Source of the DNA: Brachionus manjavacas
Taxonomy: Eukaryota > Rotifera > Eurotatoria > Ploima > Brachionidae
Reading direction: 5' to 3'
Length of the DNA stretch: 64,000 nucleotides
Assembly (NCBI GenBank): GCA_019054805.1
Contig: JAHQIY010000005.1
Coordinates: 2,835,501-2,899,500 of the forward strand
Part shown: piece by piece, positions 19,913-31,553 of the stretch
How positions within the stretch are numbered: the stretch's first letter is position 1
Layout of the letters: every line of letters begins with the position of its first letter
Notes under the pieces: generated by a model
Seen by the model: the letters and a program-made list of their open reading frames with translations, nothing else
What the model was told of the DNA's origin: nothing
The model's database searches: none
Position numbers and translations under genes: made by a program

Positions 19913-21574
19913 ATGCGCTTCCTAATTTTTTATTTTTTACTCGGAGTTTCTTCAAGTAAAACATTTTTTTTTACTATGCGACGCTAAAATTTAAAGCATT
20001 ATAAAATAGAACAATTTTTTTTTTGGAAATAAATTCACTTCTGTTACAGACGTTTTTTACATTTCTAGCTTAAGCTTTTTAAGGAACAAAATATAAAAAT
20101 AAAGAAAATAATTTATAAGAAAATTTTATTCATCATAGAAGAAAATTAACTAAAAAATTAAAGTTTTTAAAAAATATCCTATTATTTTTTAAGTGTAGGA
20201 TGGCTATTTTTTTGTGAAGTTAAATATTATTAGGGTTTAATTTTTTAGAAAATTTGTCAATCGTTAAGCAAAAACACCACAATTGACTAAGATAAGTCTG
20301 TATTAAAATTAAAATATTCATACAAAAAATCTAAAGAAATTCAGTAACAAATGAAGCAAGCATAAGAAAATTTTCATTAGATATTAAAAAATAAATGCTT
20401 AAATTTCACTGTCGCTTATATTTTTGGAAAATTAAACATTATAAAAGGCAATACTCATTGGAATTACGAATCGGAGGGACCAGATTTTTGGAAAGAGGAA
20501 TTTTTGAATTGTAGGGGCAAAAAACAATCTCCTATTGATATAGCACCTGATTACTTGAAATTTGATCCAAATCTTAAACCTTTAAATTTTATCAATTATG
20601 AAAAAATTTCTAATTGGAATGTATCCCACAATGGTCACACTGGTAGATAAAAAATTATAAAGTTCATCTTTAATTTTTTATTTTAGTAACCGTAAAAAAT
20701 GTTAATGATGAAATTTTTTCAATAAATGGAAGTGATTTTAAAAAAAATTTCAATCTTCTACAATTTCATTTCCATTGGGGTTACAATAATTTTCAGGGAA
20801 GCGAACATCAAATAGATGGAGAAAAATTTCCTTTAGAGGTATTTAGCTTTTTTTTTTCTATTTATTGAGATTAAACTTTTTTGACTTTTAGTTGCATATG
20901 GTTCATAAGTCAACTGATGGAAATTATACTGTCCTAGGATTTTTATTCAAAGTATTAAAATATTTTTTTTATAAATGATGATATTTGATGAAACAATGTT
21001 AAAAAAAATTAGCTGAGCTCAGAAAGAAATAAAGCTTTAGACAGTCTTTTAAATGGAGTTGATGTTGCTCGAAAAGCAGGCTGTAAGAAATTTAGCTTAT
21101 TTTTACAATTTAAAATTTAATAATTGATTAATGTAAATAAAGTTTGGCAAAGTGTGTCCTTTCAGCTGAAGTCTTTTCTACCTGATCTAAAAAATTTAGA
21201 CTATTATCGTTATATCGGGAGTTTGACAACACCGCCATGTTCTGAAGGTATTATTTGGAATGTTTTTACAACTTATATTAATATCTCATCCGACCAAGTA
21301 ATTTTAAAAAAGTTTTTTGATTTTTAATTTTTTTGATAATAATTTTCAGATGGAGCATTTTAGACGAAACCAATTGAGAATTAATTTCAGAGATCCTCAG
21401 AAAATTTTCAATCGTGATATTTATACAAGCTTTAAAGTTGAAACTGGAAAATTGGCCAAGTCTCACTCTAGGAAACAATGCATAATACACAATGTATCGA
21501 AAAGACTAAAAAGCTTCATTTTTGGAAGTATCTTACCGATATTTTGTGCAATATTTTATAACTTCATCAATTAG
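19913..21574 (+). CDS. alpha-carbonic anhydrase, secreted or membrane-anchored
   Basis: Zinc metalloenzyme interconverting CO2 and bicarbonate. Exons: 19913-19955, 20448-20642, 20687-20838, 20892-20951, 21013-21082, 21143-21297, 21350-21574 (900 nt, 299 aa, phase consistent). The first exon encodes the signal peptide MRFLIFYFLLGVSS; the split codon A|GC leads straight into NTHWNYESEGPDFW. Seen: zinc ligands His-x-His in QFHFHWG and the third His in LHMVHK; the Glu gate in SEH; the proton-shuttle position in SHNGHT (His present); and the substrate-pocket Thr in SLTTPPCSEG. The enzyme therefore looks catalytically competent. The C-terminus ends in a hydrophobic stretch (FIFGSILPIFCAIFYNFIN), suggesting a GPI signal or a transmembrane anchor as in CA IV, XII and XIV. 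AATAAA signals follow the stop near 21594. Introns are 44-61 nt except the first (492 nt). Confidence 0.93.
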
Positions 21575-21807
21575 GTAAAGACCTAAATTTTGAATAAAAA
21601 TTTTAAATAAAAAATATTTATCAATTCGGCATGTTTATATTTTTATTTTATCAAATTTAAATAATATAAAAGAATTTTATTAATTTTTTTTTATGATTCA
21701 TTTTGAAAACTAAACAAATTGAATGCAATTTTGATATTCAAGTTATATTCATAGTTGTAACTGGTGTTCAAAAAATACTATCACATATTTATATTTTGAA
21801 AATAAAG

Positions 21808-22437
21808 TACTAGTGATGGAATTTTTTTCTTTTGTTTAGTTAACTAAAAAATTTACCGACTAAAATTTAGCTTACTAAAAACAAGTTAACTAAAATTTTA
21901 GTCGACTTATTTTAAGTTAACTAAACTAAAATCAAAATCTAAATGAACATGAGAATTTAGCTTAATTATTACTGATTTATGATTTTCTATTTTTTAAATA
22001 TTATTTTAATGAATATATTTTGAGAGTTTGAAAGTTTTGTGCTTATTTTTATTTTTAGAAACGAATATTTTTGAATTATTCTAGTTTGAGAATCTAATCA
22101 ACTTAAAATGTTATAGGACATTAATTAGAATTATTGGTCACATAAAAAATACTTTTAGGAAATAATTTAATAAAAAGACAAAAAAAAGCATTAATCTAAA
22201 TGATTTAAAAAAGATAATTAAAAAAATTTACCTATAAAAATAAAAAAAATATTTTTAACTGAACATTACCTGTATTATTATAATATTACACAATATATTC
22301 AAGATCTTACTCAATAAAAAGCTAAAGCTATACCAACTATTTTTGAATAATCAAAAAAAAGATCAAAAAAATTGTAAAAGATTTTTTGAAAGAAAATAGT
22401 CTCAATATCGGTCTAGAAGAATTCCATCAATACAATA
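21808..22437. mobile_element. possible TIR element (TGATGGAATT ends)
   Basis: TAGTGATGGAATTTTTTTCT at the left faces AGAAGAATTCCATCAATA at the right, inverted with about 16 matching bases and TA at both outer edges, as in Tc1/mariner derivatives. Just inside the left end there are several TTAGTTAACTAAA-type palindromes (21837-21945). No transposase frame is seen. Confidence 0.35.
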
Positions 22438-23560
22438 TAGAATAATTTACAGATCTTTCGTTAGAAAGTAATCCTAATCGACTTGCTTTGGGTTCAAAAG
22501 GATTATAGTTTAACCGAAGTGATCTTTTCACAATGAAAATATCAATCTTCATCATCATTTTTGACTTCATTGAAGAAAGACTCCCAAAAATCTTCCTAGT
22601 TAAAGAAAAAATGGGTTAGGTAGTATAAAATAACAGGCCAACAATGATGGCAAATTGTCGTCTCTAGAGAGAAAAGTCAAAGATAGAGAACGAAAATAGC
22701 CGTGTTAGTTTATGGTGTTTAAGCTAAGCCCAGTGAAAGACTGATCTAGGGAACATGATCCTAGTCAGAACCTTAATAATGTTTCATCGACAAAAAACCG
22801 ATTCACGATAATCTGAAACACTTTCTGTAAATGAAATTTGGTGTTGTATACTGCAAGGATACTTGCGATTAAGCGTTGAAAACAAAATAAAATTCATAAA
22901 TTTACATTTTCTAATGTTTTTTTACTATATTTTACGTAAATTTATTAATGAGACTTATATTTTACATAAATTTACGTAAAATTACGTTTTTCTAATTTTT
23001 AGAAAATAATAGCTAAAAATTAAAAAAATGTTTATATTTTGAAAAATTTCAAGAAAAAAAATAAAAACAGCAGCTTTTTTGGTTATTTTAGAATTTCCTG
23101 TAAAATGAGTTAATTTACGTAAACTAACAGAAATTATCGTATAATTACGTCAATAAACGCTAATTTACAAAACTATCTTTACGAAAAAATGCGATTTTTA
23201 CTTTTTTTAACGTAAAAATGCGTAAATGATCGTTATTTTACGTAAATTCATGAAAAATCATCATGGCGTAGCAGTAATGTAAACAATATATAAATTTAAT
23301 TAAATTAAAGAATTAACGATTGATAAATAACTTTTGAATTCATTTTAATTTGATAAAAAAAATTCATTGAAATATATGAAAAACCGATGAAATTTATATC
23401 TTTCATTGTTGAATAATGAATCTGCTCATCGATGAAAATTCGATAAAATCTTTTTTTTTTAACAAAGATCTATTTTTTTACTTTTGTTTAGAGATTAATT
23501 TTTTTTGTATAATTTTTTGAACATTTGATCCCAATCAAATGACTAAAATGGTTTCTTAAT
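22438..23560. other. non-coding spacer with TTTACGTAAA palindromes
   Basis: TTTACGTAAA occurs at 22931, 22971, 23114 and 23237, and once more at 26147, with other TTACGT variants between. The rest is AT-rich. A moderately complex stretch (22440-22860) has no convincing frame; on the minus strand it holds an exon-like EDFWESFFNEVKNDDED ending in a stop, which may be transposon-derived. Confidence 0.4.
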
Positions 23561-24372
23561 TAAACCCAAAATTCTATCTGCTTTAGCTGTTCCATTTCTG
23601 ACTTGTGAGGCCAATTTTAAATCACTCTTTATCCAAATAACCAAATCCCTTCCGCAATGTGACTTACTCACGGTTTCAAAGAAATTTTATAATCAAACCC
23701 GGAATTATTGCTGCTGATTTGTACAACTTTACATTTATCTTCATTCAGCTAGGTCGACCACTTCTTTGACCACCTGCATACTCTATCTATATCTGATTGA
23801 AGCTCATTAATTGAATATTTAGTTATTGAGTTGAAATTATTAATTATTGATAAGATTTGTGTCGCCAGCATTAACCTCACACTTGTTTTGGATGATTTTC
23901 AACATTTCGTTTATAGTAAAAAAAGTAGAGGACCTAGCCCTGAACTTTGTGAAACTCCACTGTTAAATTGTACCCAATTCGAGCTTGTATCCCCTAACAC
24001 TACTCTTTTAAATCATTCTAACAGAAAAGCTTTCATCCAATTTATCTGCCCTAACCCAAAACCAAAGAAAGTTTTCTTTGAGAGTCTTTTTGAAAAATCG
24101 TTGCAAAATCAGCGTAAAAGATCTCTACTGGTAAAAATTGAGCAATTGCTTCAGAAGTAAAATTCAAAGTGTCTAATAAATTGGTCAGATATGAATGTTT
24201 TGGTAAAAAAACATGCTGTGATGTTGATAACAACTTGTTTTTCAATATATTTACTAAAATTGATTCTTCCAAGACTTTGCATACAATACAAGTCCAGCGA
24301 TACTGGGTCTCGAGCTACCTTTATGAAAAGGTGTTTCATTTGCTAGATTCCATACTTCTGGTAACTTTCTTA
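23561..24372 (-). mobile_element. degraded LINE (CR1/Jockey-like) reverse transcriptase
   Basis: Minus-strand fragments in order match the reverse-transcriptase core of CR1/Jockey-clade LINEs: LPKHSYLTNLLDTLNF, then VEIFYADFATIFQKDS (YxDFxKAFD motif), SGVSQSSGLGPLLFLL (SGVPQGSVLGPLLFL motif, about 23975-23920), and INELQSDIDRVCRWSKKW with LNEDKCKVVQIS. The catalytic YADD box reads NAGD, and several stops and frame changes interrupt the frame, so the copy is dead. Only the middle of the element is present; no 5' end or 3' tail is seen next to it. Confidence 0.8.
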
Positions 24373-26290
24373 TGATTAATGACTCTCTTTTATTTTTTTC
24401 TTATTGTTTTAATTCCCAAGAAATCTGGTGTTGGTAAAAATTTTAAATAATTTTGGCCTAATTTATTAGATTTTAAATAACTAGCCCCAAATATTTTTAG
24501 GGAAATTTTTTTAAAATATTTTAACAATATTTCATATAAATTTTAGATAAATTTTTTTATTTAGGTTGTATGCAATTAAACCAATAAATATATCAGAATA
24601 TATAAGAAAAGCCGTTAGTTTTAAAAGAAAGGTAAAAATTCTCGTTTTGACATTTTTTATGACTAAAATGTAAAAATCGGAACACTTTTCAAAGTTGTGA
24701 CTAATGGAAATTATTTGTTTTATACAATTAAACAATTATCATTTATTCATTAATTTTTTACATTAAGTTAAAGTATTTATATTAAGCTTAAGTATTAGTA
24801 TTACAGAAGTATTTTTAAAAATAAAGCAAAATTTAAGAAATTCTGCTCATTATTTTTGCAAATTCCCTAATCCAGGGTTTACTTTATTGCAGTTTATACC
24901 TTTTTATTTAACAAAGTATGTTCAATCCAAATTCTGCAATAAAAAAATGCATATATTTAAACGATGCTATTTTAGATGAGTAGTTTTTTGAGGAATTTTG
25001 AAGATTTTACCTTTAGATTAAACAAAGTATGTTGAGTCCAAAAATATTATTATTAATATTAATAATCAGTGACGGTTTGATACCGTCAATCTTATAACCA
25101 TCGTACAAAGCTTTAGGGGATAAATTTTAATCTATTGTCAAACAGTTAAATTGAATTAAATTAGCGAGTTTCGTTTTCAACTTTTTAATAGATCTTGAAT
25201 TTTTAATTGGCATATAATTATTATCTGTTTTTTTTTTATGCAAAAAAAACTAAAATACTGAATTTGGAACAAAATTTTTTATTGATTACTTTTTATTAGA
25301 AATATATAGTACTAATTATCTAAATAGAACAAAAAAATTAAAATAAAAACAGAATATATTTTTTAAAGGAAAAAAAAATCGAATTCTCTATCGAGGCGTT
25401 TTTTAGCATTCTCCAAGGAGCGAAAACCACAGAAAGGAAAATAACTAACCTTTTCCTCTAGTTTTTCCTTTAGTATTAGCTTCAAAGGCCTGATCTTGAG
25501 ATATGTTATTAGGAATTTCTTCAATTACAGGCAATTTTTTTTTTAATTCCCGAGTTATTTCATTTATTTATTTGATTAATTATATCGAACTAGAGATAAG
25601 GCTACATTGGTTTATATAAAAGTAAAATCAAAAGTGTTAATTTTATAAAAAAAACAAGAAAGATAAAAAAAATTTCAAAGTGGCAATAGTGATCAATTTA
25701 AATGTAATTGACATTAATTACAAAAAAAAAACTAAAATATTTTAATAATATGTTCCTAATTCAGTATTTTAGTTTTGAAATTGCATTTTATTGTAATTTA
25801 AGAATATTATACGCGTTTTTAATTTATTAAAGAATAATATTAGATCATCTCATATTCTTCTTTTTCCCATACTAGCAAGATCTAATAATTTTAACTGATC
25901 TTCATTGATCTTTTTATAATTCTTTTTTTTCCTTGACATGATTTAAATATTCTAAACAAAGTGATAATAATAAAACTTGATATAAATTTATGGTATTATA
26001 AAAAAACATCAAATTGTAAGGAAAAAAGAAATATGATGCTTCAATGTTTTAAGTTTTTGTGGAACATAGGAAAATTATGAAAAATTACAATTTTAAGTTC
26101 TAAATCTGAGAAGAAAGACAATTTTCGATCTCTTATTTAAATTTTTTTTACGTAAATTTACTATATTCTACATGATATAAAATAAATTTTTAAGTTGTAT
26201 TTAACTTTAATACTATTAATACTATTAATATATAAATTTACGCAAATATACAAAAATTAGCGTAAAATGCCTTGCTAATAGGACCACTTT
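24373..26290. other. AT-rich spacer with a possible LINE/SINE tail
   Basis: No gene is seen. At about 25557-25610 the minus strand reads GTAGCCTTATCTCTAGTTCG followed by AATTAATC and (AAAT)n units, similar in style to a LINE or SINE 3' end. A minus-strand frame near 25520-25440 (PVIEEIPNNISQDQAFEA..) is open for only about 28 codons. Confidence 0.35.
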
Positions 26291-26302
26291 ATTATCAATT
26301 TA

Positions 26303-26999
26303 GGCACACTGTAAGCGATTGAGGTACATAACAATGTGCAAAAACTATGAAAAAAACTTAAATATACTAAATATGTGTCTTAATTTTTTTTGGAAAAAAA
26401 ATTTACACTTAACTTGAAATTGAAGTACATTTTGATTGTTTTTTAAAATGTCCTTTTATGAAAAAAGAGAAGAAAATGTAACAAAATTGGTACTTTTTCG
26501 ATTTAAAAAGTACCAAACTGTACCAATTCAATTTTCGAACTGAATTCAATCGAAATTGTACAATGTATTGTGCTTCTTCAATGTGCTACTTTAATGTACA
26601 ATTGAATAAATTAAGTAATTAAAAAAAAACACAGACATGTTTAATTTATTCGTTTAATATTTATTACAAAAATTTACAAATATTTTTTATTTAAAATTGA
26701 AATTTAATTTTTTAAAACAATTGACTAATTTAAATGTTTCATTCGTCCCATCACAATAGAGGTCAATCGAAAATAAATCAGCTCAACAATCTATTATTTA
26801 TTAAAAAATGTTTAAAAATAAATGAATAAAATAATCAATTTAATTCGAGAAGATTTCGGCATTTGGCCTCTCTTTTTAATATTTATGCCTGTAAAAAAAA
26901 ACACATTATAGCCACCGATAATTTTACGCTTATGTGTGTAACACTCGTTTTTTAAGAAAACGTGCAAAAAAGTGTACCTCAGTTGCTTACAGTGTGCAT
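26303..26999. mobile_element. 700-bp TIR element (GCACACTGTAAGC ends)
   Basis: GCACACTGTAAGC..TGAGGTACA at the left end is repeated inverted at the right end (TGTACCTCAG..GCTTACAGTGTGC), with about 22 of 25 bases matching. The interior is AT-rich with a few small hairpins (for example GGTACTTTTT/AAAAAGTACC near 26490-26510) and no open frame. It is a non-autonomous DNA transposon by structure. Confidence 0.6.
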
Positions 27000-27422
27000 G
27001 ATACTTATTTGAAAATAAAAAAGTGTAAAATTCTAAATTAATTTAAAGACTAAGAAAATGTACAGAAAATTTATAAATTATGATTAAAATTTTAAGATAA
27101 ATTTTTGCCAATGCATCCATTAGCCAAATTGAAAAAAAATAAATAAGAACCTGAAAAATTTCCTAGTCCCATTCGGTGCTAAATTATAAATAGTAGTGTG
27201 AAGGCTTTTAGTTTTTATATGCTAGTCTAAATTCAACGTGATTCTACTCTTTTGAAATCTTTACCAATGCATACATTAATGCAAAAATTTTTTTGCTCGT
27301 TTTTTTTTGCTTTTATAATTTTGCTTTCCATGCTAAAGCGTAATTGTAGAAACTAAAAAATTACTAAAAATCAATAGCCAAAATCAGACACTAAACCATC
27401 ATTTTTTCATAGATAAATCAGA

Positions 27423-28143
27423 ATGTCTACTCCAGCTCCTGTAAAAAACCGAGTTCAATGCTTCGGTAGAAAAGTAAGTCACATACTTTTTACTTTTTTA
27501 ATCTTAATAGAGGGATAAATAATAATTTAGTTTTATATTTAAGAAAAATGCCACCGCTGTTTCCTTGTGCACCGAGGGTAAAGGTTTAATCCGAGTCAAC
27601 GGAAGACCATTACACTTAGTTGAACCTCAATGTCTTAGATACAAGGTAACATTTGAAAAATGAAAATTTATATTAAGTTTATTAAATTGATTAATGTAGT
27701 TAGAAGAGCCAATTCTTTTATTAGGGAGAGATAAATTCTCAGCTGTTGACATTCGAATCAAAGTCAAAGGTGGTGGTCAAGTTGCCCAAGTGTATGCCGT
27801 TCGTCAAGCCATTGCTAAATCTTTGGTCGCTTACTACCAAAAATGTAAGTTGAAAACTAACCAGCTTTTGAGAGATAATTGTGATGAAACTGCTGGAAGA
27901 GCCGTCTGATTACTATTAATGTGTCGATAAAACCAGCACTGAATTAATTCTCTCTAAAGTCCAATAAAAAAGAAAATATTTTGACTATTTTTTTTAGTTG
28001 TCGATGAAGCCTCTAAAAAAGAAATTAAAAGTATCTTGACTCAATACGACAGAACATTGATCGTAGCTGATCCAAGAAGATGTGAGCCAAAGAAATTCGG
28101 AGGTCCGGGTGCTCGTGCCAGATTCCAAAAGTCTTACAGATGA
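27423..28143 (+). CDS. RPS16: 40S ribosomal protein S16 (uS9)
   Basis: Small-subunit ribosomal protein uS9. Exons: 27423-27473, 27544-27645, 27700-27844, 27998-28143 (444 nt, 147 aa; the usual length is 146). The sequence is strongly conserved: [74 protein letters not shown], and the C-terminal [11 protein letters not shown] that reaches the P-site tRNA. Introns are 70, 54 and 153 nt; the third is longest because it holds a C/D box snoRNA. A poly(A) signal AATAAA is at 28197. No pseudogene signs. Confidence 0.98.
27871..27955 (+). ncRNA. C/D box snoRNA in RPS16 intron 3
   Basis: Box C GTGATGA (27881-27887), box D' CTGA (27906-27909), a degenerate C' around GTGTCGATA, and box D CTGA (27939-27942), closed by a terminal stem (AGAGATAATT against AATTAATTCTCT). 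This is the layout of an intron-encoded 2'-O-methylation guide. The segment before D' (GGAAGAGCCG) can pair with CGGCTCTTCC of the conserved 28S rRNA stretch near the peptidyl-transferase centre (rRNA recalled from memory). Hosting in a ribosomal protein gene intron is typical. Confidence 0.88.
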
Positions 28144-28283
28144 ACGAAATTATTCTTTGTTTGTTTTTGGGATGTGGTTCTATGCGAAATACGTGCAATA
28201 AATTATTCTATATATTTCGTTAAATAAAATCACTCTCGAAAAGAAAAAATCAATTTTTAAATTTATTATTAGGAGCTTTTTTT

Positions 28284-28366
28284 CTAATTTATCAATGATG
28301 AAACTGCTGGAAGAGCCGTCTGATTACTATTAAAGTGTCGATAGAACCAGCACTGAAAGATAAATA
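28284..28366 (+). ncRNA. second copy of the same C/D box snoRNA
   Basis: From TGATGAAACTG to CACTGAA this copy differs from the intronic one at only two positions in about 63. Box C ATGATGA (28295-28301), D' CTGA (28320-28323) and D CTGA (28353-28356) are all kept. The terminal stem differs in sequence but still pairs (TTTATC with GATAAA). It lies about 85 nt beyond the RPS16 poly(A) signal, on the same strand, and is followed by TTTTTTAG and an AATAAA (about 28419), so it could sit in an intron of a longer RPS16 transcript. Confidence 0.75.
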
Positions 28367-28965
28367 TCTAACAAGTTTTATTTTCTTTGGTTTGGGTACT
28401 TTTTTAGGTGATGTCTGCTAATAAAGACCAATACATGTAAATTAAAAATTAATAATTAATTAACTAAATGAAAAATTTGACCACTATTTAAAAAATTAGC
28501 CGAGAAATTTTAAATTGAGGAAGCCAAAAAATCTTTAAGAATTTTTTATTTTAATTTTATGATTATCAATCATTTTATAAAAATGATGTGTAGGTAACTA
28601 AATTGATGTTTTGAAAAGAATTCATTTTAAATTTAGCTTAAAGATATTAAAAAAAATTGAAAAGTAGCCCAATAGACTTGAGATTTGAATTTTTGGACTT
28701 AAATTAAAGCTAACAATTAATTTCCTAGCAAAAAAAAAAACAAAATTCCAAAAAACTTCACTCAAAATCAGGAGAAACTTTTTTTGGTCTTAAAATTTTT
28801 CGAAATGGGTCAAAAAAGTCTCGAAGTTTTTAGCATTGTGATTTGAGACAAACAATATCAATATTTTTAAAATTGATTATATGATAAACAACTAATGAAA
28901 TTTATCAAAAAATTTTTTTTATCAAACTTAGATTTATTTTATTTTAAAAATTAATTACAGACAAT

Positions 28966-31553
28966 TTAAAGATTAAAAATATATTCGGCGATTCGAATAG
29001 GCAACGATTTATTTGCTTTTTTAAAATCCATTTCAGTATACAAATCGCCATGTCTTGGCAAGTGATATCCATGTGTTCCATCATTCAGCCAGTCTAAATT
29101 TTCATTAAACTCCTTCAATTTCTCTTGTTCAACATCGATGTATCTTGGTATAAAAGCCGACCATCCATTAAAAAAAATCATCTGAAGTCTATTATCTATA
29201 AAGACTCTATGAGGATATTTTTCATAAAGCTTATAAGGCTCACACATTGACACGGCTACATAATCACCAGGAAACAAGTGGTACTTTTCTTTATAACCAT
29301 TTAGCCAAAGCTTTAAAAATTCAGACTTTTTGGGTGCCATAAAAGCTCCTATTTGTATGTTGAACGGAAACTCATAACAATAGCTGGTCAAATCGTTTGA
29401 AGCAATTAAATCCACATTCATGTATCTAAATTTTTCAAGCGGCTTGACCCATAGAATGTCAAAATCGCTGTAAATACCCCCCTCTTCGTACAAAACCTCA
29501 AGTCGCGCTACATCAGCCAAATGCTGAATAGGTGATTGACTAAAATCTTGGTTGTATCTGTACACTGGCTTTTCTCTATAAACCCATTCGATTTTCGAGT
29601 TTTTACTCAACTCTTTCCAATAGTGACAATTGACAGGTTCATGATCACCATGTATTCGAATTTTGTCGGGCCTCAGCACATTCAGAATGCTCTTGAGGCA
29701 CAAATACTCGATGAATTTCAAAGTTCGAAAAGAATTAGGACTAAACCAAATTAGATGAACTATATTAGGTATGAATGCTTGGTTCGACATCTCATAAGTT
29801 ATTGGATCTGCTTTTCCGAATAAATGCTTCCGGACAAAATTTTTAAAATAATTATTTTTATCACTGAATACGTCTTGGAATAAAGGCGACTCGTAAACAT
29901 TTAATTCAAAGCCAAAAATACAAAATGAATCAGAGTAATCATATTTTGTGTTTTTGATAACATCATTACGGTATGTACACTTGTAGAAATTGTTAAAATC
30001 GACAAAACTTTGACTCATTCTATCCTCAAAACGATTATTCCATAAAAAAATCCCGCTAAAATCGTTCAAATTATGGATATAGTCTAATTTGTAAAGAAAG
30101 GAATAATAGTTATTTTGGTTCTGGTTCATGGCTTTATAGCATTCCTTCTGAGTGCGGGATTTGATGTATTCGGTGCTCAGTATATCGGTGGAATCATCAC
30201 TCTCAAGTGTCATATCTTCGACAAAGCAGGAAAATATTTTGGGTCCGATGATCACATCACTAGTTATTAGAAGATACTTGTCTTTAGGAATATCGAATAG
30301 TCTCGGTGAATCGCTCTTTATTTGATTGACAATATCCAAAAGATCAAAATTATTGTCCACTAATTCATGATCTAATTTAATAAAATTAAATACATCAATT
30401 GGTAGCTTAGAGTTCCAGTATGAGTCGTTTAGCCATTGATTGTAATGGTTGTTCTTTGGTTTTCCTGATTCATTAATGTAATAGAACAAAATTCTGTTTG
30501 AAGCATTCGGTTTAAAGAGTTTGCTCAGAGCAAGAAGCGAGAAGTAGTGGTTTATTTTGAACGTGAGCCCCTCAGATGGATTGCTTTGATACGGTAAACC
30601 TTGTACATTTCGTTGTGGAAGATAAAGAAAAATTAATCCGATTCTAGAAGCATCCAATATGGGACACTGTTTTCTAATTATTGAATAGAATGTTTCTTTG
30701 ACACTTTGACTATAAATAAATAAATAAATTTAGGGAGTTTGAAAAATTTTAAATAATGTAAAGTTTAAAATAATAAACAGTCGATTTTTTGATCCAGTGG
30801 TTATATTATTTATCTGACTTGTTCTTTTTAATTTAAAATAAAAAAACTTTTTTAATATCTCGATCTGCAATTTTTTACTAAATCGTAAGAATTATTATAA
30901 AATTTGGTAATTTTTTTATTAAAGAACAAAGCTCCTATCGAACTTCTAGTTGAAAAAATTTTACCAACACGATAAAATTTGACTTAGATTAAAATTAATT
31001 AAACTGATTAGTTTCAATTTTATAATTCAAAATCTCATCTAATTAAATAAATTAATTCAAGAATTAATCGAAACTTGCTTGAAAAATCTTAACTCAAATC
31101 TGGTTGAATATTTTTTCAACTGAAGGGTCAATTTCTGACAAAATTAAAATTTAAAGAAAATTTTGTTTATTTGATCATTCAATTAACTAATAAGTTTATT
31201 AATAAAAAATAAGATCAAAAGCTCATAAAATCAATTAATCCCTTACTAATTTTTGTTGTCCTATGTAAACACAAATCGAAAAATTAACAAAAAAAATTCA
31301 TTTCCTTTTATTTTAGACAAAAATATAATGTTCTAAATACAAGCAATAAAAACTCGATATTTTGAAATTTAATTTTTGTTTATCAAATTATGAAAGTGCT
31401 AATTCATAAAATAATTTAAATATTTAAATTTAAAATTATTGTCAAAATTTAATATGAAATTAAAATTTATTAGACTGGATTTAATTAAGAATAAAATTAC
31501 CATTGAATGGCCACGATGAATCCAAAAGCTATACAAATATGTTCATATTTCAT
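28966..31553 (-). CDS. DXD glycosyltransferase (GT32-like), type II membrane protein
   Basis: Exons 31553-31501 and 30709-28966 (1797 nt, 598 aa); the split codon TG|T joins them in phase. The short first exon gives MKYEHICIAFGFIVAIQC, a likely signal anchor for the Golgi or ER lumen. A shorter reading of exon 2 would need a non-ATG start, so the two-exon model is preferred. The C-terminal half has the Gly_transf_sug pattern: PNIVHLIWFS (about 332-341), ADVARLEVLYEEGGIYSDFD (416-435) with the DXD metal/nucleotide-sugar site at 433-435, then NDLTSYCYEFP and GAFMAPKKSEFLKLWL. The N-terminal 300 residues match nothing I know. The substrate cannot be told from sequence. Converges tail-to-tail with RPS16. 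Confidence 0.82.

Noticed and set aside
22440-22860. Possible last exon ending EDFWESFFNEVKNDDED on the minus strand
   Set aside because: No upstream exon could be joined; kept only as a remark.
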